Of a DNA stretch of 64,000 nucleotides, positions 1-12,890 are shown one piece after another. Both the position numbers and the translations under genes were made by a program. The stretch lies in the NCBI GenBank assembly GCA_017590115.1, contig JAGGNK010006559.1:2995054-3059053 (forward strand). Reading direction: 5' to 3'. Under the pieces are notes generated by a model. That model made no database searches. It was not told where the DNA came from and saw only the letters and a program-made list of their open reading frames with translations. The DNA is from Montifringilla adamsi (lineage: Eukaryota; Chordata; Aves; Passeriformes; Passeridae). Position 1 is the stretch's first letter. Every line of letters starts with the position of its first letter.

Positions 1-2813
1 ACGTTTTATTGTCCTTTCCCTTCCCCTCACCCACCCCAGTACTTCATGCTCTGTTTATTTTCTGTCATTTCATTTACTATTTTGTAGGTAATGGGACCTG
101 ACAGAGATTCTCCATTCAGGTTCTAACAGATTTATAGGTATTTACCTATTCTGTCTACAGATAAGAGGGGGAAGAGGGTTGCTCTATATAGGCAAGAAAC
201 TGTTGCATGGGGTAGACCAAAAACATGTCTAGCCTTGTATCCTACACTTTGGTGAGGTTGTTTGTTGAGGAGTTGAAGATATGGACCTAATACTGTGTCC
301 CTTTCAGGCTCCAGCAAACAGCTGTCAGGGTCTACTTGAACTGGTTTCAAATTATAATTATCAAACAGCCTGAAGGATATATTTTCCACAAGTCTTTCAG
401 CACTCTTTTATAATTTGGCCTCAATGTGGCACTATTATGTTCCAAACCTGATTGACATGCAGTGTGTTTAAAAGAATAATTAAAAATAAGTGATTTTTAG
501 TGATTTTTCCCTTTTTTAATATATTTTTTTAAAATTTTAATCCTAATAGGAAGTACAAATGAATAATTTCTCACTATTTTTTATTGTGTAGATTTTGTCA
601 ATCTGGATTAGTTTCCAAATTAAAGACTATTATTTTTGTCTCTCTTCACACAAACTGTTTTCTTCATGTCTGATAATTTTTGTTGCCCTTTTCTTACTGT
701 TGTGAGAGTTTGCTGTCTGCTTTTTGAGATGGAATAAGAGGAATTACCCTCAGGATGCTAAATGTGCACCCTGCAGAACACCAAGTTTGATTTTTGTCCC
801 CCACTTCTTATCCACACCGACTTGAAGCTCTTTCACATGTAGCAATTACAACTTCACAGCCTGATTGCTGCACAGAGCTGAGGATGCTTTGCTCTGGGTG
901 AATTTCTTTGTGTTTTCTGCTCCTGAGTGGGATCTTCAGCCTTTCCTTTGTGGGCTCTCCCTCTCACTAAGGATGCTGTGTGAATGTGGCAAGGAGACGA
1001 GAGGCAACCTCTTGTGGCAAAAGATCTTCAGTGCTCTGCAGTCTTCAGTGTTCAAGAATAAGAAGCAATTAAGACAGTTCCCTGTAGTGGACCAATTCCA
1101 CTCATCCATGCAGTCTTTTCCTATCAAGTACTAACTGTCAGGAAGGTTTTCAAGGTTCCTGAATATCCCCTGATATGGAAACAGGCTGTTTTGCTCTACC
1201 TTCCTTTCCTGAACTCCCGAGAAGCTGTCTGTCAGCTGCATCTGAATTTGAAAAGCACAAAAAATAACATGACATCACTGTATGAATGAGGACCTCTTCT
1301 GGTTGTTTCCATGAGCTTTCCCCATTAAGAGGCACATTGAAAATATCTGGGTCAGAAAAGTGCACTTGAAGATAACACTGTGTACCAGAATGATACTATA
1401 ATAATCCTGGTCCCTGTTGTCACGCTGCTAAAATGGTTGGGTGAGCGGCCTCTGTGGTCTGCATATTTAATATGCTTAGTTTTCAAGACACTTTGTATTT
1501 TGCTGCCTGTTATAACAGCTCAGATCTTATTTTTTTTTCTAGGTGTTGTTGTAATATCTAATGTAAGGCAGTCACTGTGCAGAACCCTTACGGAATTCAA
1601 AGGCAGTGACCTATGAAAGAGAGCTAGCTGTAGTCTTCTAAGAGGTAAAAAACCCACGTCATGTGTATTATCTACCACACTTTACGTGGCTTTAAAAATT
1701 CTGCAGAATGTAAATATGTGTAAGATTGTGAAAGGCATCAGAACAGAATCAATTTGCATAGTCCAAGGCAGTAATAGAAAGTAAATAACACTTTGGTCTT
1801 AAAATAGAGCTATTTATGAAAGTAAGAGGAGCAGGATTTTGCCCATTATTTATGTCCTCAGCAACTCCACAAAGCATGCATCTGCTACAGATCATTCAGA
1901 AATTGTTAGCATAATTTAGTTGGACACTTCTTTACTGGCCTTGTGACAGATGGTGGCATGAGAGTGTGGCATTTAAATGACTTGCCTTCCCTGTGCAGGC
2001 AAAGCAACTTGTTTTTAAGGAGCTCCATTTCAGAAACTCATGAGTTTTAGCCTGAGTGTGAGGATTCTCTGATGAGTTTCTCTTTCTTTCCCTCTGGCCA
2101 GAGATTGATTTTTACACTGAATATTTCTCCTTTATGAGAGTTCAAGGTACAAATTTCCTTTCAAACAGTGAATCACACAGAACTTAATTTTCTCATTTTA
2201 CTATTATTGTAGTTTACTATTAACACTGATAGAGCATGTAAAGGCTTCAGCCAGATTTTGAATTTTTTTGTGCTGGACACCATATAGACTTGGTGAGAAG
2301 GAGTTTTTGTGTAGAACAAGACAATGAGGTCACCCAATAAAAGGATATTTTTATTCTGTTTATTCTCTAACATTCTTTTGAAAAAAAAAACTATTGTGTA
2401 TGGCAAGGGAGTGATTGATCATTTCCTGTCAATATAAATTTCAGTTAAAAATGTAAAGAGTGAAACACATTTCTGAATAATAAGTATTAACGAGGCTCCA
2501 AACAGCACATGGTATCAAGCAGTTACAAGTTATTTGTGTCTTCCTTAATTACAGAGAAGTCAGGATTGCAGATTCAACTTGTAGCTCACAAACTAGAAGT
2601 CATTCCTCTGCTGAGGCTTCCAATAATAGTTGGTGAAATGCTCCAGCTTCTCCCCAACTGGTCGTTTTACAGTGATAGCACAGCATTATCATAAATGGAT
2701 TAGTACTTTTATTAGACAGTTGCATATGTTTTGCCCACATGTATCATTAAGCTACTGTGAGCTGGGGATAACTTGTTCTGCAGACAGAGGTTCGTGAAAC
2801 ATCACTCTGTATC
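1..2813. other. AT-rich DNA without a supported gene
   Basis: I see no recognisable repeat, RNA gene or convincing exon here. Open frames exist (for example 132-389 minus and 865-1134 plus), but they are short, overlap one another on both strands and resemble no family I know. Homopolymer runs are short. It is best read as intergenic or intronic DNA. Confidence 0.6.
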
Positions 2814-2901
2814 CAGGCTTAGTTCCTAACAAATGTAAGAGGGAATAAAAGTTACATCAGGCTTAGTTTCTAACAAATGTAAGAGGGAATAAAAGTTACA
2901 T
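2814..2901 (+). repeat. 44-bp direct tandem duplication, two copies
   Basis: Copy 1 is 2814-2857 and copy 2 is 2858-2901. Both begin CAGGCTTAGTT and end AAAAGTTACAT, and they differ at a single base (TTCC versus TTTC near the start). The copies abut exactly, with no spacer. One substitution in 44 bp points to a fairly recent slippage or repair duplication. No function is suggested. Confidence 0.95.
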
Positions 2902-5900
2902 TGGAATTCCATTGTGGAACTTTGCTTTTGGGCAGGTTTTCAGATTTCAGCTTTCTGAGTTTTCACTCTTCATTAGTTTAAATTTAATTTAGTCAGGCTT
3001 TACATCCCTGTTCAGTTGCATTATTTATGTGCAGATGACAGGAAGATAGCTGGGGAGATAGCAGGAATGAAAAGCTGTTTCCAATAAGAATAGTAAGGAA
3101 CAGACTGGAAAAAAAATTATGTTGGAAATGACTGAAAAGGAAAAATAAAGGCATGAGCTGCAATAAACTCTCGTAAAGGAAGCAAAGTCCAGTCAGAAGT
3201 GCTTGACTTAGGGATGGGGGCATTTTGCTGTTATTTGCCTCTAAACTGCTGAACTCTTCTTTAGAAAGTGTGTTTGCTTCTGCCTTTCCCATTCTGTTCC
3301 TTTACCCATATAAATGGGGTTTATCCATGGCCTCTATTACTAGTGGATGAAACATTGACTCAAGTTAGATTTGGAGACACCAGAAAGGAGGATGCTGATA
3401 GACAGGAAGTCCTCTAGAAACCAGTCCACCAGAGCTAACCTTTAAGTGCTCAGATTTTCTTTTCTACTGGATTCATTATTTCTTTAAAATTCCAAATTTG
3501 TTAACTTGGCATGTCAAACATGACAAAGCATTTTCTCCCTAGTTTTACATATTGATTAAATTTGACATATTTTACCACTCTGCTTGTCAAGAGTTTGTCT
3601 GTGTGTTTATGCACACACATGCTTAAGTGTGTCTAAATTTTGGCAAAGATACTCAAAGATGAGCTGCAGTCTGAACAGCTGCAAAGTCTCTGAACACTGG
3701 AATTATTCATAGCAGATAAAGGAAGTAAACCTCTTAAAAATAGTTCAAACATAACACAATTATGGGAAGATCAGACTCAAATTTTTTATTTGAATAAACT
3801 AACTCCTGAAGGAGTCTGTAAAATGGGAACATGGGTAAATGGAATTATTGCATAGCCCTTTTTACATTAAAACAAGACACCATAATGTGGTAAAAAAAAG
3901 CATCTGAACAAAGAGAGCTTGTGTGAAATTTATCTGTTTACTTTCACTCTGGTGGTGTAAAATCAGGAATATTGAGTAGTGGCTGAATAAACAGAGCAAT
4001 ATCATTGGGAAGCCACTCTGCAGGTTAAAGTCTTCAGTGCATAGAAAGGTCTGAAAGCACATGCTTGGTTCAACAGTGCCTGTTTTTTTGCTAGGGGCTA
4101 CAGACCTAATTACATCTTAATGACACACTAATTCACAAATCATCCTTTTTGGCACAGGGATTAAGCTAAAGGGTGTCTATAATCCTGCAAAGACTATATC
4201 TAAATCTAATGTCTTGCATAGATATTGTGTAGTCAGATTTTTGTGTGTGCGCTCCAAGCTTTTTACACTTTAAAAGACAATGTGAAGCTAAGGAATATAA
4301 TTCCCCAAGTACAGAGGTCAAACATTTAAAAAGGAAGATGCCTTCTGTGCTAGAGGTTGTTGACTTGCTACAGGTTATACTGTTGGCCACAGCTCAACTG
4401 TTTGCATTCACCCCATCATGTAGGAAGTGACAACTCTCAGAACAAAACAACACTTATGAATATATTTTATTCATAGAGAATTCACATGTTCAATTTTGGT
4501 ATGCCTCAGGCAGTCAGCTGGAGTGCAAAATGAGTTTTCTGTGGTTTCCCCTTACACCTGTTGTTGCAGATAGCAGCAGTTCTTTCTCAATGATACCAGC
4601 TAGCAATATTTCTTATAGGGCATTCCATTCCCATGAGGATTTTTTGTTCATTTAGACTGGGTCAGATAAGGAGTAAAGCAAACTTATTCAGTCCAAGAAC
4701 TCAGATGTGTCTTTAGAAATATGATGGGTGAGAGAGAGGGTGTGACACTGCTGTGAAGGGAGCAAGAGACACAGAGAGAGCTGAGAGTCGTCACGTAGCT
4801 CTTTGCATGTGTTGTGCCATCAGAGTACAAAACAGAGCACACTAGAAAATCCTCAGCCAAAACACTGGAATAAGAAAAAGATACTTTTTTTTGCCTGCTG
4901 CACAGTTGAACGGTGGAACTCTTTGATATGAAATTTTTTAGGAGCTGTAAGAGCAAGTGTATTAAAAATATAACAAAAAAGAATAAAGAAAATAATATGT
5001 GTTGGCTACCTTTTGGTATGCGGTGATCCAGATGTGACTTCTGGCTCTTCGCATCTAGCAATCAGTTCTAAGGATTGATTTCCAGATGTGAAGAAGGTGT
5101 TTAATAGAAGTTACTCTTTTTTACTTAAAAAAGCCTCTGAAATATGCCTCCTGGAAGATGAAATCCAAAGATGGTTGTCTGGTCCTTCCAGAAACCACTC
5201 CCCCCAGTATCTTATGCTAGATACTGCTGAAGATTTAACTTAATTTTTATGTAGTTGTTTCTTAAGCTTTGAGCCATTCCTGTATAGAGGTCCAGTGATG
5301 ACAAGGGGCTCCTTCCACCCACTTGCTTGATCACATGTTAAATGCAAGACTGAGTGCTTGGTATTTTCCTGAGCATCTGCTATTGGCTGCTGCTGGAGTT
5401 AGCAGTGAGTCTCTTCTCTTTGTTCCAGACCTTGATTAACAACACAGAGATCTGAGTACTACATCTGGTTTATAATTGTAGACAGTTTAGTTTTAAGAGA
5501 ATTGTTTTTTATTGTTAGTAGTGTTTTAGTGGTCTTGCAGTGGAAGGAGGGTGCACAACTGTTTTGTCTTCAATGTGAAATTATTTAGAAGTTATTAAAA
5601 CATATTTTCATTGGGGAGAAATAACTGAATAACCCTTTAATTCAGGTTGGAAATAAACTCTAGATATCAACTGTATGAACATCAACTGTATGGACATCAA
5701 CCTGCCCCCTTCAAAGCATGGTCAGCATAGAGCAGGTGCTCTGTATTCTGAATAAATTGAAGGACAGAGATTCAACAGCTTTTGCAGGCAACATTATAAT
5801 GTTTGACCAACATTACAATGTAAAAATCTCTTGATATCTAATTGGACAAATTAGCTGACATGTTTAGCACATTGCTGACATGTTCAGCTTGTGTTCCATG

Positions 5901-6754
5901 AGACCTGCATGTCCTTTACTGTGAAGCTGCTCTTCAGCCAACTGATCCACAGTCTATACTGTTGTATGGTCTGATTGCTTCCACAGGGCAGGATATTGCC
6001 TCGGCCTTTGTGTACTTCTCCATGTAGCTGCCAGCTCACCCCTTCAACCCTCTGAAGTCCTTCTACATATCAGCCCTGCCTATCACAGCTAATACTGCAA
6101 TGTACAAAGGCACCAGCTGAGCTACATTAGGTAAATGTTTGAAATCTTTTAATGAATAAACCGAAAAAGTATACTGGTATGGTTTTTGTGGGGTAAGAAA
6201 ATGTGAATACTCTGGGTTTTTAAAACCACCTTTGCACTGGGGTACCAGTGACAGCATCAGCCTCTTTCCAGTCCTGGTCCAGATATTTTGATGGGAAGAG
6301 GAGTTTGATTCTTTTAATGAGACACCTTTGACTGTTGCATATCTCACAACTCCCAGTGGTATGTAAATATATAATAGCTGAAGCACATATCAGGAGCTGT
6401 TTCCAACATCTTACTACATTCAAGGTTAAGAGCATGATTCAGAAACTCAGCAGATGCTGTGACTCAAGCAACTGCTGATGTACTTGGCAGGATGTCTGTA
6501 TATGCAAACACCAAGAAGTACATTTTCATTTCAGTGTACATGGAAAATAGGCATGCAATTCCTCTTGCCTACCAGAAAAAGGTATCTAATTCTCCATGCA
6601 CTAGCCAGGAATGAGAAGACTTAGGAGCCCAACCAGTGAAAAATTTGTTTCAATTACCATGATAATGTCACATACCCTAGACCTTAGCAAACATAATAGA
6701 AAAATCATTACTTGTAAGCTGCCCCTCTTTAAAAACGAATCATATACAAGTGTA
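2902..6754. other. AT-rich DNA without a supported gene
   Basis: No gene or known repeat is recognised. Minor structure: a 15-bp unit repeated at 5666-5680 and 5681-5695 (ATCAACTGTATGRAC) with a partial third copy, an imperfect inverted repeat at 5791-5821, and a 15-bp direct repeat at 5854-5868 and 5874-5888. The 125-codon minus-strand frame at 4684-5061 is low in complexity and lacks any recognisable domain. Confidence 0.6.
5791..5821. repeat. Imperfect 13-bp inverted repeat
   Basis: Left arm 5791-5803 (ACATTATAATGTT) and right arm 5809-5821 (AACATTACAATGT) pair at 12 of 13 positions around a 5-nt loop. The arms are AT-rich, so chance occurrence is more plausible than for the GC-mixed hairpins elsewhere in the window. 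Confidence 0.8.
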
Positions 6755-7165
6755 TGAAGAGGGCTGTAGTGGGTCAGAATATGGCCTATTGGCCTAAATA
6801 CAGTGCCTGTGGCAACACACATGTAAGAAACTTGAGGCAGTCCCTATGTAGTCAATAACCTTCCGTAGGTTCCCTTCTCCATGATCCTGGACCCAGTTCT
6901 CCTCTTGATCAATGGCATCTTAACATCTACAACAACCAGTGACAAGGAGTTACCAACTGATTATACCTAGTTTATGAAGAACCACCTCTCTTTCTTTCTC
7001 ATCCTTCACCTCATTTGCGTCTTCCTAGTTCATGTCTAAGAAGAAACAGTGAATTGCCAGACCACCTCAAAGAAACTGAAGGGACCTCAATCTGTATCTT
7101 CTGCTTTGCCTTTTTATCCATCCTGCATAATGGTCTTGATCAGTCCTCTTATCATTGAGCTATGG
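6755..7165 (-). mobile_element. Ancient CR1-like LINE 3' fragment
   Basis: Read on the plus strand, this follows the order expected of the reverse complement of an old amniote CR1 3' end. It starts with a GTGGGTCAGAATATGGCC block near 6768, where old CR1s have a GGGTCAGACCATGGTCC-type block. An AAGAAACTTGAGGCAGT-type stretch follows near 6827, then a CAAGGAGTTACCAACTGATTA block near 6944 and a stretch ending near GATCAGTCCTCTTATCA at 7155. Similarity is patchy and indel-rich, so the insertion is very old. The boundaries are approximate. A RepeatMasker run with ancestral amniote CR1 libraries would settle the subfamily. Confidence 0.6.
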
Positions 7166-10100
7166 GAACAGGGAGCTTCTTCTCTGACAGGTTTTGTTTT
7201 GCATTTCTATTTTCTAATTCTTTTATTAATAGAAAAGTTAGCAGGTTATACGTAACAGTGGCCACAACAGAGAAGAAAAGCTTGTGCAATCAGAAATGTT
7301 TTAATTTGTTGTGTTGGCAGACTAGAAACACACCCACACAAGGACACAAAAAGGCAGAGAAGCAGTCTCATGATCGAATACAAAAACAATTCCTGTGTGG
7401 CTCGCTCAGGTTCCTGGTATCTACCCTCAGAAATGGGAACACCATGTGCAGTGCTGTGTTGCTGTGGCAATACGGCGCTGGTAGGACTCAAGTGCCATGT
7501 ATGTTGTGGACATTTGGGTCTGAGTCAGCTAAACTCAGTGAAATTCAGGTAATTCTTCAGGGAAGCAAGAGTACAAGTGCAGAATGAAGGTTCTTGAAAA
7601 CACTTTGAATTTACTGATATTTTGGATGCATTTAAGTCATTGGGATAACTCTGTTTTGTTTCGCATTGACAGTTTTATGGAACTTTGCTGAAAAACCTAC
7701 TCTGCTGTCCTCTCAGGTTTTTGCTTACACAGGTAAAGTAACAGATACCTTTGGTCTAGTCTGTGGGTTTTTAGTACTGTTGTACGAACACAGGTATTTA
7801 TCCTATTTTTACATCACAGTGAGAAACATTTCTGGGCTGTAAGCTATGAAAATTGAAGAAAAGGATCAAGATACCTGGCCCCAAGAGCAGCACTGAAAAA
7901 GTAGTAGTCCTGACAGCTGTGTTAGCTGAGCACTCATACCACAGGAGATGTACCATTGCATTAAACACACAGACTGCACTTCTTTGGCTAAAAGGCTATT
8001 AAGTTTTGAAAAGAAAATTGTGATGTAATGTTAGCTGTACACTGGTTTGACACAAAAGCCACAAAAATATGGTTTTTAATGTAGAGTGAAATAAGGCATC
8101 AATAAATGCTTCAGGCTTTATAAAGCAGCAACATAGCTCATGTGGCTTTTACACACCTCTGTCAAAGGTATAACTCATGTCATTCTCCTCTGATACAAAT
8201 TTAAAGGAAAGTCAGCAAGCAATATGTTAAAAGCATAGTCACACACATATGAATGACAGTGAGATTAGACAACTCATAATTAAGACTAACATGAATCTAA
8301 AAGTGTAATTCAGTCATGAAGAAAAAAAGTCTGGCTTCTAGGGAAAACCACCTTAGGGTCTTTGGCAAAATTGCTCATACACACATCAAGAGCCAAAGTT
8401 GTTGATATGGTAGACCTAAGAATTATGCTGAGTTCTATTTCCCTGTGCAAAGCATCCTGATGTGAAAGATCAGGAGCAGGCAAATCCTGGCTAATAGCAC
8501 TGTGCACCTAGGCTGTGCTACATTGTCCCCACTTCAGTGGGACCTGGGTTAGAGAGAGAGTCTGGCTACAAAGAGAGGAAAAAGCGTAGTATAAGTTTGT
8601 TGTATTTTGGACAGACCAGACAGTGCTAGCCACTGAGGAGAGAAGAGCAGAGGAAACCAGTGTTTTCTGGGAGATTAGCTAAGTCATTCATTGTCCTGGG
8701 AAAGAGAGCACATCAAGAGGAAAGTCAGATTAAACATGCATACAGATGTAAATGTATATACATACACATACATATACATCTAATGATTATACATATAATG
8801 GTTTATTTCAAACACTAATAAGGTCTAGTTGAGACTATTCTAGCTTAGCATTTTTTTCATATGGGATTGACTTTTCTTCCTGTACTTAATTTTGCCTTTT
8901 TTGGTGGAGATCATTCTTTTGAATGGATCATTCCCTCGCTTCATGAGGGAATAAAACTCCAGTCAGTTCTGACATGCTGCTCAAATTTCAAACTGTTAAC
9001 AATGTTACAGTTAGTAATGGTTTTAGTGGGAATGTAAACTCTGTTCTCTGTTCTAGATTCTTTTTCCAAAAATGTAAATATATAGGAATACAATTCGGCC
9101 AGTGTGGATCCCTGTGCAGGTGTTCATCTGTCTGAGCCATTTCCATCATTCACCTAGTGAGTGATAGTTTGTTACATGAGAGGTTTTTTCCCTCATCCTT
9201 CTGCCAGAGATTCAGGTATAATATATGAATTTGTGATCATCTCTGATAAGAGTATGGAATTGTGTGCAAAATGATACTTTTAAAAGCATTTTGCTCAAGT
9301 TTTGTTGAATAGATTTTACAAGACAATATAGTGTAGATATTATCTTTTGAAAAATTAATGCAGTGCACATCAGTCAAACAAACACTGGTGTGCTTTATTA
9401 AAAAACCCTAATCAAGATTGACAGTACAGTAAAATTTACACTTGCACAAGTTACCCCATGTAGCTTCTTTGAGTATATTAACTTCATGATTCCAGTTGTT
9501 GAAGCATTCTGAAAATCAAAAATATGCGTGAAAATGTCCAGTAACATCTTTAATGCTGTGATGTTACTGCTGAAGCCAACACACCTCATGAGGAGGTATT
9601 TGATTGCCTCCAACCTTTTTTCCTGCTGCCAGGGGCTGAAGGGGAAATGAAGCAGCTATCTAGGAACCTCCCTAGAATAAAGGCTTCCTCAGGGAACACC
9701 TGCTCCAGCACTGCTGCAGCTCCTTTCCCTTTTCAGGTTGTCCTGACACACACCCTGGGCTGGGGCTGTATGAGATGGGGGCTGGCTGACTTGCAGCCCT
9801 GAGGACACTGACACCAACTCAGGGGAGCATTTGGGCTGCTGTGAGACATGGGGGCTGCATGTGAAAATTAGCAGTGAGGAAGCAGTGATGGCTCTGAACA
9901 GGATTCCCCACCTCACCGAGTGATAATTCATGGCACTGGACAACTTGGGCATTAAATCTTGTCTCCAAGTGAGACTGGAATTTTCTCAGGCTGGGTGCAT
10001 CTTGTTTTTTTGGTAAATAATCACAGATATTGGGATTCTGGATAAGAGTTTTAAAAGCTCTCCCTAAATAATATGTTTCTAGTAGGAATTCTTTGGCTTG

Positions 10101-12358
10101 TATGGAGATTGATGAGGAAGTTGCAGAGTTTAAAATGTTATCCAAAGGACACCAGAAAATGGGCAAAAGTAATGGGAAACTCCCATGAGTAAGCAGATGG
10201 ATTATTGTATTACAGATGCTCCTGGAAGGTTGCAATCAAGACAAAAATAAGTTCTGTCAGTTTTCTTTTTGCTAGCTATTTCTAATTATAAGACTTATTT
10301 CTCTAATGCTGGCAGAAAAAGATATGTATTTAACCTGACAAGATTCATGGTGAATAGATGAATATGTTTCCATAATCCATATGCCATTTTTCATAGACAT
10401 GGGAATATGAAAACACAGAAAACAGTTAGAGAATGATGCAGCAGAATATGATGTAATTTTTCTATTTTTATGAACTTCATACACTTTAAGGCAGGATGAG
10501 TCTATAAATGTAGCTGTTCCACTGCCTTGAAATCTGGCACACAGTTTGCTGAAAGCTATTCAGATTTAGCTCCTACACTTATTTTTTTGTTCTTCCTAGA
10601 AAATAATTGAGCTTTCAAACTATTGATAGGAGAGTGCCATTTTTCAAAATTACAAAACAAAATTATATTATCTTGAAAACATAAAGATAACGTTGGTCAG
10701 AAATGCAAAAAGGGTATTCGCATTCCAAAACAAAGTGTCTTAGAAGTTTCCTGTGGTACATTTTGCTCAAAGTACCATTTTTGAGTATAATCAGGGAGAA
10801 TTTAGGGATTTCAAACATTTAATGGAAAGAAATGCTGGTTGTTGTGACGTGCATACACGTTGTGGCAACCATTCATATGACTTTCCATTTTCTGGTGTTT
10901 TATGTATGTAAACTCTTTTACTATTTGTTCTTAATGCCTTGGATCTCTTTTAAGTAAGTCTTTATAAAATAACTTATGTTCTTGCAGAGACCTGGCTAAA
11001 AGTTTTTGTAATGTCAGATAGAACTAAACACTTAATGGTTTACTTCACTGTAATTATGATTACAGGCTTCACCTAAAGAAACTTCATTTTCATGTTAAAG
11101 TGATTTGCCACAGGGTAGCAAGCAAGGGAATTGGCCTGTCTTTGCATCAGATATTCTTGTATGAGAAGGCAGCAAAGCTGCTTTCCAGAATGTTTGCAGA
11201 GTTCATGTTTCATATCACTGATGATATATAATCTTACATTACTATTGTGATGTTAACTACTATATATTGTATTGAATATAATACAAAACTGCTGATGAAT
11301 ATAATTTAAAAATATGTATGTGCACTATGAAGAGAAACATGATTTAAAAAGAGATAAGACTTTACAGAGCTCTTCCCTGGTTTTTATTATGTTTCTGACA
11401 AGCCAAAATACAGTCTTTAGCTATCTGTGAGCTCCTAAGCTATTTAACAATGTCAGGCCTTACCTAACACATAAAAATAAAACATAAAACTAAGGTTTGT
11501 CTTGCACAGAAAAAAACTCTCACAATATTTTTTATTACATTCTTATATGATTACTTAGAAAGGCCAATTATTTAAATATCTTTCCCCATTTTTACAAGTA
11601 TATAATAAATACACAGGTATCAGAAAGGTCTGGAAAAAAAACCAAAACAAAACCAAACAAACGAAAAAGAAAAAAACCCCAGATTTAAACAACACTAAAA
11701 TAATTAATTTCTTACCAGGCCAATGATCTTTAAAATATTAAGAGTGCTAAGTGTAGTAGAGAAGAGCTTAAAGTTGCAAGTAAAATCTGGTTGAAAATAT
11801 CCAAGGTCCTGAATGAAATGTTTGATACTACTGGGATACTTTGACCCTTCCAGTTTGTAAGAAGCCTTCTGAAAGGGCTGTGCAGAAATTACTGAGTAGA
11901 AGTGCCTTCTTTCTCTAGGCAATATTTTGCCATGGTAATGTGATGTCTAGATCTGTTTTCTAACACTCCATAAACACAAGTCATTGACTCCAATACAGTA
12001 AATGATAAAACCTCTGTAACACATTAGTAATGTGGAAGGTGTGGAAAGTCAATCCCAGCCATTTTATGCTGGCTTTGGAGAGGTGATGGGGATGGAGAGT
12101 GCTTGTGAGTGTAAAGGTCGATGTGCTCTGTGTGTCCTGATTTGTGGAGCTTTGAAAAATTCTGATCTTGTCAGAGGAACTGCAGGATTTGAATTACCAA
12201 GGTGGCAAATAGAAAGAAGCAGGAGCTGTGTGCCTTTGTACTGCACTGGAAGTATTTTCATATATTAATTTCCAAGAGTGCAGGATAACTGAAATTATCC
12301 TTATTTCTACATAGCTAAGTGGCAGGACAAGTGAAAGTGTACCTGCATGGATAATCAT
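7166..12358. other. AT-rich DNA without a supported gene
   Basis: No recognised gene. A 141-codon plus-strand frame (7162-7587) overlaps a minus-strand frame and looks fortuitous. A TA/CA-rich simple stretch lies at about 8741-8785. The 9600-10235 stretch is somewhat GC-richer than its surroundings, with a 138-codon minus-strand frame (9819-10235), but I recognise nothing in it. An A-rich low-complexity tract lies at 11632-11680. Confidence 0.55.
11632..11680. repeat. A-rich low-complexity tract
   Basis: This is a run of A interrupted by CC, C and G, of the AAACAAAACC type, ending in AAAAAAACCCC. It could be a decayed poly-A or simple A/AC repeat. No coding or structural role is visible. Confidence 0.8.
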
Positions 12359-12890
12359 TGGATCATAGAATGGCTTGGGTTAGAAGGGACCTTAAAGGTC
12401 ATCTGGTTCTAACCCCTCTAGTGAGGGGCAGGGACATCTTGCACTAGGTCAGGTTGCCCATCCAACCTGGCCTTTAAGATGTCCAAGGAAGGATGGTATA
12501 TCCACACCTTCTCTGGGTCATCTGTTCCAAGTGCCTTACCATGCTCACAGTAAAGAGTTTCTTCCTAATATCTAGTCTAAACCCACTCTTACTTCAAGGC
12601 CATACCTTCTTGTCCTAGCACTACATGTTCTTGTAAAAATTCCTCTCCATCTTTCTTGTTGGCTCACTACTAGTACTGGAAGTCCACAATTACCTCAACC
12701 CAAAGCCTTCTCTACTCCAGGTTGAACAATCCCAATTCTCTTAAATTTTTCTTGAAGAAGATATGCTCCATCCCTCTAATCATCTTTCTGGCCCTACTCT
12801 GGACTTACTTCAGGCCAATGTCCTTCTTGTGCTGGGGACTCTGGAGCTGGTTGCAGTTCTCGTGGTGGTGTTTCATGAGGTCACCAAACA
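12359..12890 (-). mobile_element. CR1 LINE, 3' terminal fragment
   Basis: The plus strand opens with GATCATAGAATGGCTTGGGT, the reverse complement of the diagnostic CR1 3' end, whose tail is built from ATTCTATG-type 8-mers. GAAGGGACCTTAAAGGTCAT and TCTAACCCC follow, then the whole reversed 3'-UTR/ORF2 tail: the AGAGTTTCTTCCTAATATC, GTCCTAGCACTAC and CTGGCCCTACTCTGGAC blocks. The element is therefore inserted on the minus strand and is 5' truncated at about 12885-12890, as most CR1 copies are. CR1 elements make no target-site duplications, and none is seen. Small indels break every coding frame. Orientation and family are secure; the 5' boundary is uncertain by tens of bases. Confidence 0.95.

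Noticed and set aside
7162..7587. 141-codon plus-strand frame
   Set aside because: Overlapping frames on both strands, no similarity recognised, and its 5' part lies at the edge of an ancient CR1 remnant.
7738..7775. ACCTTTGGTCTAGTCTGTGG resembling an ancient CR1 3' end
   Set aside because: Only one block matches and the expected upstream CAGGATACTGG-type block is absent.
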